From contig CATNDJ010000010.1 in the NCBI GenBank assembly GCA_950097265.1, positions 1 through 64,000 on the forward strand: DNA of 64,000 bases, read 5' to 3'. Shown piece by piece: positions 8,737-17,227 of this stretch. Both the position numbers and the translations under genes were made by a program. The notes under the pieces are model-generated. The model made no database searches, was not told where the DNA came from, and was given only the letters and a program-made list of their open reading frames with translations. The stretch's first letter is position 1, and each line of letters starts with the position of its first letter. This stretch comes from an uncultured Oscillibacter sp. GTDB lineage: Bacteria > Bacillota > Clostridia > Oscillospirales > Oscillospiraceae.

Positions 8737-9258
8737 GTGGAACCCTACGAACTCATCCGTTCCCGGCGGAAGACCCTGGCCCTGGAAATCACCCCTGACG
8801 GGCGCTTATTGGTCCGGGCCCCCCTGCGGTGCTCCCAGGCGCGGGTTGACGCCTTTGCGGCGGCCCACGCCGCCTGGATTGAAAAGCACTTAGGGCTCCA
8901 GCGGGACCGGGCCGCCCGCCGTCCTCCCGCCCCCACGGCGGCGGAAATCGAGGCCCTGAAGTCCCGGGCCCGGGCGGAGCTGCCGGGAATCATCGCCCGG
9001 TGGAGCGAACAAATGGGCGTGCGCCCCGCCGGCTTTAAAGTCACCGCGGCCCGGAAGCGCTACGGGAGCTGCTCGGCGAAAAACAGTCTGTGCTTCTCCT
9101 GCTTCCTCATGAACTGCCCGGCGGAGGCCGTGGAGCTGGTGGTGGTCCACGAGCTCTGCCACATCCGGGAGAAGAACCACGGGCCGAAGTTTTACGCCCT
9201 GCTGGAACAGTACCTTCCCGACTGGCGGGAGCGGAAGAAGCTGCTCTCAATGAGCTGA
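8737..9258 (+). CDS. YgjP/SprT-like zinc metallohydrolase
   Basis: A 173-residue protein of the YgjP (DUF45) metal-dependent hydrolase family. The metal site is 'VVHELCHIREKNHGPKF': two His and a Glu in HELCH plus a downstream His. Before it comes the family motif 'KRYGSCSAKN'. I take the GTG at 8737, two bases after the pyrI stop, because the sequence before it is only an out-of-frame read of pyrI. The ribosome site is weak. The physiological substrate is unknown. It appears cotranscribed with the pyr operon. Confidence 0.85.
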   Translation: MEPYELIRSRRKTLALEITPDGRLLVRAPLRCSQARVDAFAAAHAAWIEKHLGLQRDRAARRPPAPTAAEIEALKSRARAELPGIIARWSEQMGVRPAGFKVTAARKRYGSCSAKNSLCFSCFLMNCPAEAVELVVVHELCHIREKNHGPKFYALLEQYLPDWRERKKLLSMS

Positions 9259-9282
9259 ACATTTTTACGACGGAGGACGGAT

Positions 9283-9987
9283 ATGGAAAAGCTGAATCTT
9301 ATGGACCTGCTGAAAGGCAACCCCTATCCCGGCCGGGGCATCGTCCTGGGAAAGAGCGCGGACGGAAAACAGGCCGTGGCCGTGTACTTCATCATGGGCC
9401 GGAGCGAAAATTCCCGGAACCGGGTGTTTGTCCCCACGGAAGACGGTATCCGCACGGAGGCTCACGACCCTGCCAAGATGACGGACCCCAGCTTGATCAT
9501 CTACCACCCGGTGCGCAAAGTCGGACAGGGCCTGATCGTCACCAACGGCGACCAGACGGACACCGTCCGGGACTACCTGCTGGAGGGCCGGACCTTCGCC
9601 GAGGCGCTTAGACAGCGCACCTTTGAGCCCGACGGGCCCAACTGGACCCCCCGCATCTCCGGCCTGCTGAGCCCCGACGGCAGCTTCCAGCTCTCCATCC
9701 TTAAGAGCGCCGAGGGAAATCCGGATTGCTGCTGCCGGTACTTCTACCACTACGACGCGCCCCTGGCGGGGGAGGGCCGCTTTCTCCACACCTACATGGG
9801 GGACGGGAATCCCCTGCCCTCCTTCGCCGGGGACCCGGAGCGGGTCGGCCTGGACGCGGAGAACCCGGAGTCCCTGGCGGACCAGGTCTGGGAGGCCCTG
9901 CACCCCGAGAACAAGGTGTCCCTCTTCGTCCGGTTCGTGGACCTGGGAGACGGGAGCCACAGGGATGTGATTCGGAATCGGTACTGA
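9283..9987 (+). CDS. PurO-like IMP cyclohydrolase
   Basis: A 234-residue protein of the PurO-type IMP cyclohydrolase family, which closes the purine ring (FAICAR to IMP) in archaea. The N-terminus 'GNPYPGRGIVLGKS' and 'YFIMGRSENSRNRVFV' are characteristic. Most bacteria use the PurH C-terminal activity instead. The enzyme call is by family recognition only. It ends the pyr operon, which closes with a strong terminator ten bases later. The start has an 'acggagg' ribosome site. Confidence 0.8.
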   Translation: MEKLNLMDLLKGNPYPGRGIVLGKSADGKQAVAVYFIMGRSENSRNRVFVPTEDGIRTEAHDPAKMTDPSLIIYHPVRKVGQGLIVTNGDQTDTVRDYLLEGRTFAEALRQRTFEPDGPNWTPRISGLLSPDGSFQLSILKSAEGNPDCCCRYFYHYDAPLAGEGRFLHTYMGDGNPLPSFAGDPERVGLDAENPESLADQVWEALHPENKVSLFVRFVDLGDGSHRDVIRNRY

Positions 9988-9996
9988 GACCAGGAA

Positions 9997-10027
9997 GCCG
10001 TCTCCCGGCCGGGAGGCGGCTTTTTTT
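9997..10027 (+). terminator. Intrinsic terminator of the pyr operon
   Basis: A ten-pair stem (GCCGTCTCCC / GGGAGGCGGC) with a GGCC loop, followed by seven T residues. Confidence 0.93.
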
Positions 10028-10115
10028 GCGTTCCCCCTTCCCCCCGGGGGCCAAGTGCGGTATACTGGGTCTATCAAAAAATCACCGGCCCTCTCCGGGC
10101 GGAACGGAGGCACCC

Positions 10116-13100
10116 ATGGAACAGCTCTGCCGGAACCTGACCCGCGCCTTTCAAGAGGAGGCGTTTCTGCAAAAGCTCTCCCGTCCCGAGGCGGAGGACC
10201 GCTTCGGCGGCTTGGACTGGTCCGCCCTGACGGCTCCCCTGCTGCCCATCCGGGAGAGGATTTCCGCCCTCCGGGCCCTGGAGGCGTTCCGCCCCGTTTT
10301 GGAGGGCGTTGCCCAAGAGCCGGAGAAGGGCTGGGCCCTCTGTGCCTACCGGACGGCGGTTTCCCTCCTGTACCCCCAGGCGGACCCGGGCTATCCCCCC
10401 CCGCAGCGGGATGGGGCGCTGTGCTTCCTCCACTTCCTCCGGACCCTCTACGACGCGGAACGGGAGGCCCTGCCCTTCGACTTCTGGCTGGACTTCGCCT
10501 TCTGCACGGAGGAGGAATTGAAGACCAGCGCCGTGGCCGAGGACTACCGCCTCTTCCTCCGCCGCTGGCGGGAGGAGTACGTGTACGAGCTCCTGCGCCT
10601 GGGCCGGGAAGTGACTCCCTTCCGCACCTGTGAGCACATCGCCGGGGTCCACCACGTGTCCATGACGGTCTCCCGGGCCTTCAAGGCCGGGGGCGGGAAG
10701 ACCGACCTGGGGCTCATCTCCGCCGCCGCCGCGGGACACGACATCGGGAAGTTCGGCTGTAAGCCCGGGGAGCGGGTGCCCTACCTTCACTACTATTACA
10801 CGGACCAGTGGTTCTCCTGGCGGGGCCTGGGGACCCTGGGCCGGGTGGCCGCCAACCACTCCGTCTGGGATTTGGAGCTGGAGAACCTGTCCTCCGAGTC
10901 CCTGGTGCTGGTCTACGCGGACTTCCGGGTGAAGCAGGAGCGCCTTCCCGGCGGCGGGGAGGAGGCCCGGCTCTTCTCCCTGGAGGACGCCTTTGACGTG
11001 ATTCTCTCCAAGCTGGACAACGTGGACGCCGCCAAGCGCAAGCGCTACCGCTACGTCTACGTGAAGCTCCAGGACTTCGAGGGCTATCTCAAGACCTTCG
11101 GCGTGGACGTGACGCTGAAAACCGCCGGGGGGCCCCCTCTGCCTCGGAAGGACCCCTCCCTGATGGACGAGGACGAGGTAGTCCTGGGCCTCCGCCGGAC
11201 GGCGGTGGACCACAACATCCGCCTGATGCACCGGCTGAGCCGGGAGCGGCTCTTCGTGGCCACATTGGAAGCGGCCCGGGGGGAGAAGGACCCGGGCCGC
11301 ATCCGGGCCTATGTCTCCGTCTTCCGGGAGTACTTCACCTACTGGACCGTGGAGCAGAAGGAGCAGACCCTGGAGTTTCTCTACGAGCTGCTGCTTCAGC
11401 CCGACGGGGACATCCGCCGTCAGGCGGCGGGGCTCATGGGGCGCATCCTCTCCAAGTTCCTCTCGGGCTACAAAAAGGAGCTGCCCCAGGGCACGGCCCC
11501 CAGCTCCCAGGAGGACCGGCCCTTCGAGCTCTGGGCGGAATACCTGGAAAAGCTCATTCACCCGGACCGCCGCCTGACTCCCCGGCAGATCAGCATGATC
11601 CGCTACCAGGCCAAGACGGCGGCGGACTCCCTGCTGGGCGGCTGCGACCACGAGGACTTCCCCCGCTTTGCCGAGCTCCTCTTCCGCCACTACCAGGACC
11701 CCGCCGCCGAAGACGCGGAGGGGGCCTTCGCCCTGCTGAACACGGCGCTGAACCTCCCCATGGAGCGGATAAGTCCCCGGGACGCCGCCCGGCTGGCGGA
11801 TTACGCCGTCTGGTGGCTGGAACGGGGCGAGGCCCCCCAGAAGGCCGCCGCCATGCGTCTGGCCCGCCGCCTGCTCCCCGTCCTGGGAGCGGACTCCCCC
11901 GAGCGGGAGGCCGTGAAGCGGGCCGTGGAGACCGCCGGCTGCACTTCCTCCACGCCCCTGCTGTACCTTCAGTCCCGGCTGGGGGCCCTCCTGGGCCTGG
12001 ACGTATCCGGCTTCCGCGCCCTGCTGGACCAGGGGGAGGCCGCCGCCGGCGTGTTCCTGGACAATCTGAAGACCGCCACCCCCTGGGTGCTGAAGGCCGT
12101 GGGCGTGGAGTACCTGCTGGACCAGGCCCGGCGGGGGGAGGGGGAGGCCGCCCTGCACATCGCCACTCACTTCTCCAATTTGATGAAGGTCAGCGAAAAC
12201 GTGGTGGTCCGCCGCCTGGCGGGCAGCGCCCTGCTGGACGTGGCCCCCATGCTGACGCCCCCCCGGCGCAACGAGGTGGCCGTGGAGCTCTGCGAGGCCC
12301 TGGAGACCGGCCAGTCGGAGATCTCCCAGTATATCCCCCCCTACCTGGGGCAGTTCCTCCTGTGGCTCACCCCCCGGGAGCTGGACGAAATTTTAGACGA
12401 GCTTCTGCGCTTCCTGTCCTCCTCCAGCCCCAGCGTGGCGGCGGGAGCCCTGGGCACCATAGGGTCCCTGCTGGAGCACTACCGGGTCTACGGCAGGCGC
12501 TTCCACGAGCCGGTGGAGGCCCTGGAGCGCCGCCGCCGGCGCATGGCGGGATTGCTCCTCAAGGGCCTGGCCTCCTGCATGGAGCCCGTACGGCAGGAGG
12601 CCCTGCGGGTTTTGGGCGAGGGGCTCTTTGCCTCGCCGTTTTTGAGCTACGCCGACAAGACCGGACTTTTCACTTTGGTTGCCAAAAAGCTCCTCTTCCT
12701 CATCGGCGAACAGCCGGGGGGCGAGCTGACCTTCTTCCACACCGCCGCCGCCCTCTCCCACATCTACCGCTTCGCCGTGAAGCACCGCATTGAAAGCGGG
12801 CCCTTCCGCTTTGAGTGGCGGGACAAGGCCGCCGCCTTCTTCCCCGGCACCTTCGATCCCTTCTCCCTCTCTCACAAGGGCATCGTCACCGCCATCCGGG
12901 ATTTGGGCATGGAGGTGTATCTGGCCGTGGACGAGTTCTCCTGGTCCAAGAAGGCCCAGCCCTCCCTGATCCGGCGGCAGATCGTCAGCATGTCCGTGGC
13001 CGACGAGTTCGGCGTGTACCTCTTCCCCCACGACATCCCCGTGAACCTGGCCACCCCCGACGACCTCCGCCGTCTGCGGCAGGTCTTCGCGGGGCGGGAG

Positions 13101-14900
13101 CTCTACCTGGTGGTGGGGTCCGACGTGGTGGCCGGGGCCTCCTCCTACAGGGCGGCGCCCAGCCCGGGCTCCGTCCACTCCCTGAACCACATCGTGTTCC
13201 GCCGCTCCAGCGACGCGGAGGGCCGGGAGATTGAGGCGGACCTCTCCTGCATCACCGGCCGGGTCATTCAGCTTCAGCTCCCCACCCACCTGGAGGACAT
13301 CAGCTCCACCCGCATCCGGGAGAACATCGACCTGGGCCGGGACGTGTCCAACCTGGTGGACCCCACGGTCCAGGACCTGATCTACCGGAACAGCCTCTAC
13401 CTCCGGGAGCCCCAGTACAAGCAGTTGGTCCGGGCCAGCCTCCTGGACTTCGACCGCGCCGCCTCCCCCTCCCCGGCCCTGTGGGCGGAGTTGGAGGAGG
13501 CCCTGGGCCCCCTGCCGCCCCCGGATCCCCGGGACAGCGTGTTCCTCCTCCGGGCCGCGGGCCCCCGGCCCCGGATCCTGGGCTGCCTCGCCACCCGGGT
13601 GGTCAACTCCGGGGAGCTGTACAACGCCTTCGGCAGTGAGGAGCTGGCGAACCTGGTCCGCACCCGGACGGCGGGGCGCATCCAGCTCCTGACGCTGCTC
13701 CGGGCCGTCAAGACCCCCGGGGGGAACTACGACGCGGCCCAGCTCCTTTTGACCGAGGTGCTGACCCGGGCGGCGGAGGACGACTGCGGCTACGCCGTCT
13801 GGTGGGGCCCTGCGGAACAGGGGGAGCTGGACATGCTCCGCCGCCAGGGCTTCGTCCCCGCAGAGCCGGAAACCCCGCAGTCCCTGCTGCTGGTGGACAT
13901 GCGGTCCCCGGCGGTGCTGGTGCAGAACATCCCCACCACCTTGAAGGAGCCCTTCGCCTCGGACCGGCAGGTGCTCTCCGCCATGGGGGCGGCCCATCTC
14001 CGCCTCCAGGAGGCGGTGTGCGGCCTCTACCCCGGCACCCTGGTGCTGTCCCTCAACGCCGAGGTCATCTACCACCGCCTGGTCCGGAAGCTGACGGAGG
14101 AAAACGGCGTCCCCGCCGAGCCCCAGACCCCCCGGGTCCTGGGACCCAAAATGTGCGTCCCCTTCGGCAAGATCCTCCGGGGCAACGCCGTGCCCAACAC
14201 CGTGACGAAAACCATCCACACGGACAAGGTCTTCGCCCCGGACCTCCACTCCTTTACCATTGCCGCCTTCCCGGGCTACGCCCCCCTGGAGAGTCAGATT
14301 CGGACCATCCGGTCCTTCCGCCGCCCCGTCATGCTGGTGGACGACCTGCTGCACACCGGCAACCGGATGAACGTCCTGGACCCCCTCTTCCGGCGGGAGG
14401 AACTGGACATCGACCGCTGCGTGGTGGGCCTCCTCTCCGGCCGGGGCCGGGACCTGATGGCCGCCCGGGGGCGGAAGGTGGACAGCGTCTACTTCGTCCC
14501 GGACCTCCGGGCCTGGTTCGTGGAGTCCACCATGTACCCCTTCATCGGCGGGGACGCCGTGGACAAGGGCATGGTCTCCGTTCCGGGGCTGACCCCGGCG
14601 GTGAACCTGATCCTGCCCTACGCCTTCCCCCGGTTCTACAGCCGGTGCGGCCGGGAGGCCGTGTTCCGCTTCTCCCGGACCTGCATCGAAAACAGCCGGG
14701 ACATTCTGCTGGCCCTGGAGCGGGCCTACCGGGAGCGCTTCTCCCGGAACCTGACGCTCTCCCGGCTCAGCGAGGCGGTCATCCTCCCCCTGAGCCCCGA
14801 CAAGGGCTCCGCCCTCCGGTACGACCCCAACCTCTCCGCCTCCGTGTGCCTGGAGAGCGACCTCAGGCAGCTGGACCGGATGCGGGAGCTGCTGAAATGA
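10116..14900 (+). CDS. Giant HD / helical-repeat / nucleotidyltransferase / phosphoribosyltransferase-like fusion
   Basis: A 1594-residue cytoplasmic protein with no signal peptide. Domains seen: (1) an HD phosphohydrolase-like domain with His179/His180, the pair His208-Asp209 in 'GHDIGKFG' and Asp269; (2) a long helical region, about 300-900, that looks like HEAT-type repeats; (3) a nucleotidyltransferase domain with 'PGTFDPFSLSHKG' (910-922) and the matching 'ISSTRIR' (1062-1068), as in NadD/CoaD; (4) a probable GNAT-like segment, about 1130-1260, weak; (5) a PRPP-type motif 'PVMLVDDLLHTGN' (1404-1416) in a phosphoribosyltransferase-like region. In (3) the usual HxGH reads S-L-S-H, keeping the second His. 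The ATG at 10116 has 'ggaacggagg' upstream, and a TATACT -10 box lies at 10061. It overlaps the next gene by four bases (ATGA). The overall function is unknown. Confidence 0.9.
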   Translation: MEQLCRNLTRAFQEEAFLQKLSRPEAEDRFGGLDWSALTAPLLPIRERISALRALEAFRPVLEGVAQEPEKGWALCAYRTAVSLLYPQADPGYPPPQRDGALCFLHFLRTLYDAEREALPFDFWLDFAFCTEEELKTSAVAEDYRLFLRRWREEYVYELLRLGREVTPFRTCEHIAGVHHVSMTVSRAFKAGGGKTDLGLISAAAAGHDIGKFGCKPGERVPYLHYYYTDQWFSWRGLGTLGRVAANHSVWDLELENLSSESLVLVYADFRVKQERLPGGGEEARLFSLEDAFDVILSKLDNVDAAKRKRYRYVYVKLQDFEGYLKTFGVDVTLKTAGGPPLPRKDPSLMDEDEVVLGLRRTAVDHNIRLMHRLSRERLFVATLEAARGEKDPGRIRAYVSVFREYFTYWTVEQKEQTLEFLYELLLQPDGDIRRQAAGLMGRILSKFLSGYKKELPQGTAPSSQEDRPFELWAEYLEKLIHPDRRLTPRQISMIRYQAKTAADSLLGGCDHEDFPRFAELLFRHYQDPAAEDAEGAFALLNTALNLPMERISPRDAARLADYAVWWLERGEAPQKAAAMRLARRLLPVLGADSPEREAVKRAVETAGCTSSTPLLYLQSRLGALLGLDVSGFRALLDQGEAAAGVFLDNLKTATPWVLKAVGVEYLLDQARRGEGEAALHIATHFSNLMKVSENVVVRRLAGSALLDVAPMLTPPRRNEVAVELCEALETGQSEISQYIPPYLGQFLLWLTPRELDEILDELLRFLSSSSPSVAAGALGTIGSLLEHYRVYGRRFHEPVEALERRRRRMAGLLLKGLASCMEPVRQEALRVLGEGLFASPFLSYADKTGLFTLVAKKLLFLIGEQPGGELTFFHTAAALSHIYRFAVKHRIESGPFRFEWRDKAAAFFPGTFDPFSLSHKGIVTAIRDLGMEVYLAVDEFSWSKKAQPSLIRRQIVSMSVADEFGVYLFPHDIPVNLATPDDLRRLRQVFAGRELYLVVGSDVVAGASSYRAAPSPGSVHSLNHIVFRRSSDAEGREIEADLSCITGRVIQLQLPTHLEDISSTRIRENIDLGRDVSNLVDPTVQDLIYRNSLYLREPQYKQLVRASLLDFDRAASPSPALWAELEEALGPLPPPDPRDSVFLLRAAGPRPRILGCLATRVVNSGELYNAFGSEELANLVRTRTAGRIQLLTLLRAVKTPGGNYDAAQLLLTEVLTRAAEDDCGYAVWWGPAEQGELDMLRRQGFVPAEPETPQSLLLVDMRSPAVLVQNIPTTLKEPFASDRQVLSAMGAAHLRLQEAVCGLYPGTLVLSLNAEVIYHRLVRKLTEENGVPAEPQTPRVLGPKMCVPFGKILRGNAVPNTVTKTIHTDKVFAPDLHSFTIAAFPGYAPLESQIRTIRSFRRPVMLVDDLLHTGNRMNVLDPLFRREELDIDRCVVGLLSGRGRDLMAARGRKVDSVYFVPDLRAWFVESTMYPFIGGDAVDKGMVSVPGLTPAVNLILPYAFPRFYSRCGREAVFRFSRTCIENSRDILLALERAYRERFSRNLTLSRLSEAVILPLSPDKGSALRYDPNLSASVCLESDLRQLDRMRELLK

Positions 14901-16078
14901 CGGGAGATACTATGTGTATTACAAAACATTTTCTATACAAAACGGAGCATGACCCCGCCCTGGGCCCCGCCGTCTGGCGGGTGACGGACCCCCGGCAGCT
15001 TTCCGGGGATCCGGACGTCCGCCGCCTGGACCCCCGGCGGCTGGGGGAGGCCCCGGCCCTGACGGAGGGCCGGAGGTCCGCCCTGGCGGAGGGGCGGCTC
15101 ACCGCCGTCAACGTTCTCCACCCCCGGCACGAGGCGGCCCTGGACTTCGTGACCCCCGGTCCCGCGAAAAAGCGGGTCCACCTCCTGGCCCTGGGGGACG
15201 TGGGGGGAACCCTGCTCCTGGCCCTGAAGCTGCTGGGCGGGGATGTGATTTCCTCCATCGGCGTCTGCGATTTGAACGAGAAGGCCGTGGCCCGGTGGAC
15301 GGCGGAGGCGGGCCAGATCGCCTGGCCCTGGGACTACGGCGCCCTGCCCGAGGCGGAGCCCGTGGGACCGGGGGAGCTCTTTGACTGCGACGTATTCATC
15401 TTCGCCGCCACCAGGGCCGTTCCCCCCGTGGGCAGCGCCGTGGAGGACGTGCGCATGGCCCAGCTGGAGGCCAACCGCCCCCTGGCGGAGTCCTTCGCCC
15501 GGCGGGCCCGGGAGGCGGGCTTTCGGGGGCTCTTCATCGTCCTCAGCGATCCGGTGGATCCCCTGTGCCGGGCGGTCTGGCGGGCCTCCAACCTGGGGCC
15601 GGACGGGGAGCTGGACTACCTCGGCCTCCTGCCTGAACAGGTCCAGGGCTTCGGCCTGGGGGTGATGAACGCCCGGGCGGCGTACTTCGCCAGGAGGGAC
15701 CCCCGCTTTGCCTCCTTCCTCACCGAGGGGCGGACCTTCGGCCCCCACGGAAAGGGGCTCGTGGCCGCCAACTCCATCGCGCATTACGACGACGGTCTCT
15801 CCCGGGAGCTGACCCGCCTGACCCTAGAGGCCAACCTGCGGATACGGGACCTGGGTTTTAAGCCGTATGTTGCCCCCGCCGTGTCCTCCGGGGCCATGCA
15901 GCTGCTGCTGGCCCTCCGGGGCCAATGGCACTGCGGGTCCGTGCCCTTGGGGGGCGTGTGGTTCGGGTGCAAAAACCGCTTCACCCCCTGGGGGCTGGAG
16001 GTGGAGACCCTGGAGCTGCCGGACGCGCTCTTCGCCCGCCTCCGGGAGACGGAGCGGACCCTCCACGAAATTTCCTGA
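14897..16078 (+). CDS. Lactate/malate dehydrogenase-like NAD-binding protein
   Basis: A 393-residue protein whose middle resembles the lactate/malate dehydrogenase fold. The Rossmann loop is 'LALGDVGGT' with an Asp at the end of the next strand ('GVCDLNEK'), which suggests NAD. 'LSDPVDPLCR' stands where the family has SNPVD, and 'TFGPHGKG' stands where it has the catalytic-His loop GxHG. The substrate Asp region reads 'GVMNAR', so the usual Asn and Asp appear exchanged; that alignment is by eye. About 85 extra residues precede the Rossmann domain. The start at 14897 overlaps the previous stop (ATGA). An ATG at 14912 with 'gggag' is the alternative. The substrate is unknown. Confidence 0.82.
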   Translation: MTGDTMCITKHFLYKTEHDPALGPAVWRVTDPRQLSGDPDVRRLDPRRLGEAPALTEGRRSALAEGRLTAVNVLHPRHEAALDFVTPGPAKKRVHLLALGDVGGTLLLALKLLGGDVISSIGVCDLNEKAVARWTAEAGQIAWPWDYGALPEAEPVGPGELFDCDVFIFAATRAVPPVGSAVEDVRMAQLEANRPLAESFARRAREAGFRGLFIVLSDPVDPLCRAVWRASNLGPDGELDYLGLLPEQVQGFGLGVMNARAAYFARRDPRFASFLTEGRTFGPHGKGLVAANSIAHYDDGLSRELTRLTLEANLRIRDLGFKPYVAPAVSSGAMQLLLALRGQWHCGSVPLGGVWFGCKNRFTPWGLEVETLELPDALFARLRETERTLHEIS

Positions 16079-16093
16079 CGGCAGGAGGACGCT

Positions 16094-17140
16094 ATGGAAC
16101 GGGAATTGACTCTGGTCACGGGCCCCGCCCCCCTGACGGGGCGGCTGGGGCAGACTTTGAACGCCGCCCTGGCGGGGCGGGCGTTCCAGCTTTACCAGGA
16201 GGGCCGGCCCTTGGAAAACCGGCGGCTGCTCTTCGCTTTCTCCCTGCCGGAAAACGGGGTCAATCCGGACCTGTACGGCCTCCTGTCCCATTTGCGGGAC
16301 CATCCCGGCTGCCTCCGGGGCAGCGTGGGGGGCGCGGTTATCGACGGGGCCGGGGACCTGTACACCAAGGCGGCGGGGCGGGACCTCATCCTGGCCGCCC
16401 ATCTGGCGGGCTGCGCCTTTCCGGGGCGGCCCTTGGCGGAGGCCACGGGAAACCTCCAAAACTTCTCCGTCCAGGCCCGGAACGCAGGCTGTGATTTGCA
16501 GGCGGCCTACCGCCTGGCGGTGAAGGACCTGGCGGGGCGGGTGCTGGACTTCGCCCCTCCCCGGCGGCGGCGGCCCAGGGTGCTGGCCCTCCACGCCTCC
16601 AGCCGGGCCACCTCCAACACCCTGGACCTCTGGGGCCGGGTCCGGGCGCGGATCGAGGGGGCCTGCGAGGTCCGGGAGATCGGCCTTCGGAACGGGACGC
16701 TGGAGGACTGCGCCGGGTGCCCTTACACCACCTGCCTCCACTTCGGGGAGCGGGGGGGCTGCTTTTACGGCGGCGTCATGGTCCAGGAGGTCTTTCCCGC
16801 CCTCCGGGAGGCGGACGCGGTGGTCCTCCTCTGCCCCAACTACAACGACGCCCTCTCCGCCAACCTCACCGCCGCCGTGAACCGCCTGACGGCCCTCTAC
16901 CGCGCCGCCTCCTTCGAGGACAAGGCGGTCTTCGCCATCGTGGTCTCCGGCTACTCCGGGGGGGACATCGTGGCCGGCCAGGTGGTCTCCGCCCTGTGCG
17001 TGAACAAGGGCTTCCGGCTTCCCCCCGGGTCCATCCTCATGGAGACCGCCAACGACGCCGGGGCGGCCCTCCGCCTCCCCGGTGTGGAGGAGCGGCTGGA
17101 GCGCTTCGCGGAGAATCTGCTGGGGGAGCTGAAACTGTAA
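16094..17140 (+). CDS. Flavodoxin-fold NAD(P)H-dependent reductase-like protein
   Basis: A 348-residue protein. The C-terminal half, from about residue 155, is a flavodoxin-like NADPH:FMN reductase or iron-sulfur flavoprotein domain: 'VLALHASSRATSNT' (phosphate loop), a cysteine cluster 'DCAGCPYTTC...GGC' and 'VVLLCPNYNDALSANL'. The cysteine spacing (C-x2-C-x4-C-x8-C) differs from the standard iron-sulfur flavoprotein motif. The N-terminal half, about 1-150, has 'GGAVIDGAGDLYTKAAGRDLI' type segments and may be a second, diverged flavodoxin-like half. It lies 15 bases behind the dehydrogenase-like gene with 'gcaggagg', so the three genes form one unit. Confidence 0.82.
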   Translation: MERELTLVTGPAPLTGRLGQTLNAALAGRAFQLYQEGRPLENRRLLFAFSLPENGVNPDLYGLLSHLRDHPGCLRGSVGGAVIDGAGDLYTKAAGRDLILAAHLAGCAFPGRPLAEATGNLQNFSVQARNAGCDLQAAYRLAVKDLAGRVLDFAPPRRRRPRVLALHASSRATSNTLDLWGRVRARIEGACEVREIGLRNGTLEDCAGCPYTTCLHFGERGGCFYGGVMVQEVFPALREADAVVLLCPNYNDALSANLTAAVNRLTALYRAASFEDKAVFAIVVSGYSGGDIVAGQVVSALCVNKGFRLPPGSILMETANDAGAALRLPGVEERLERFAENLLGELKL

Positions 17141-17168
17141 CCAGATTTTGAACTCTGCCGGGGGAGCC

Positions 17169-17197
17169 TTGCGGTTTTCTCCGGGGCGTGGTAAGAT
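17169..17197 (+). promoter_or_regulatory. Candidate promoter of the SLH protein gene
   Basis: TTGCGG (17169-17174), a 17-base spacer and TAAGAT (17192-17197), about 30 bases before the start codon. Confidence 0.6.
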
Positions 17198-17227
17198 GGG
17201 GATAACTCATTGAAAAGGAGCGCCCCT

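Noticed and set aside
12393-14354. Long minus-strand open frame (about 650 codons) opposite the giant fusion gene
   Set aside because: It is antisense to clear conserved domains, has a biased Gly/Pro/Val/Asp composition typical of GC-rich shadow frames, and has no ribosome site.
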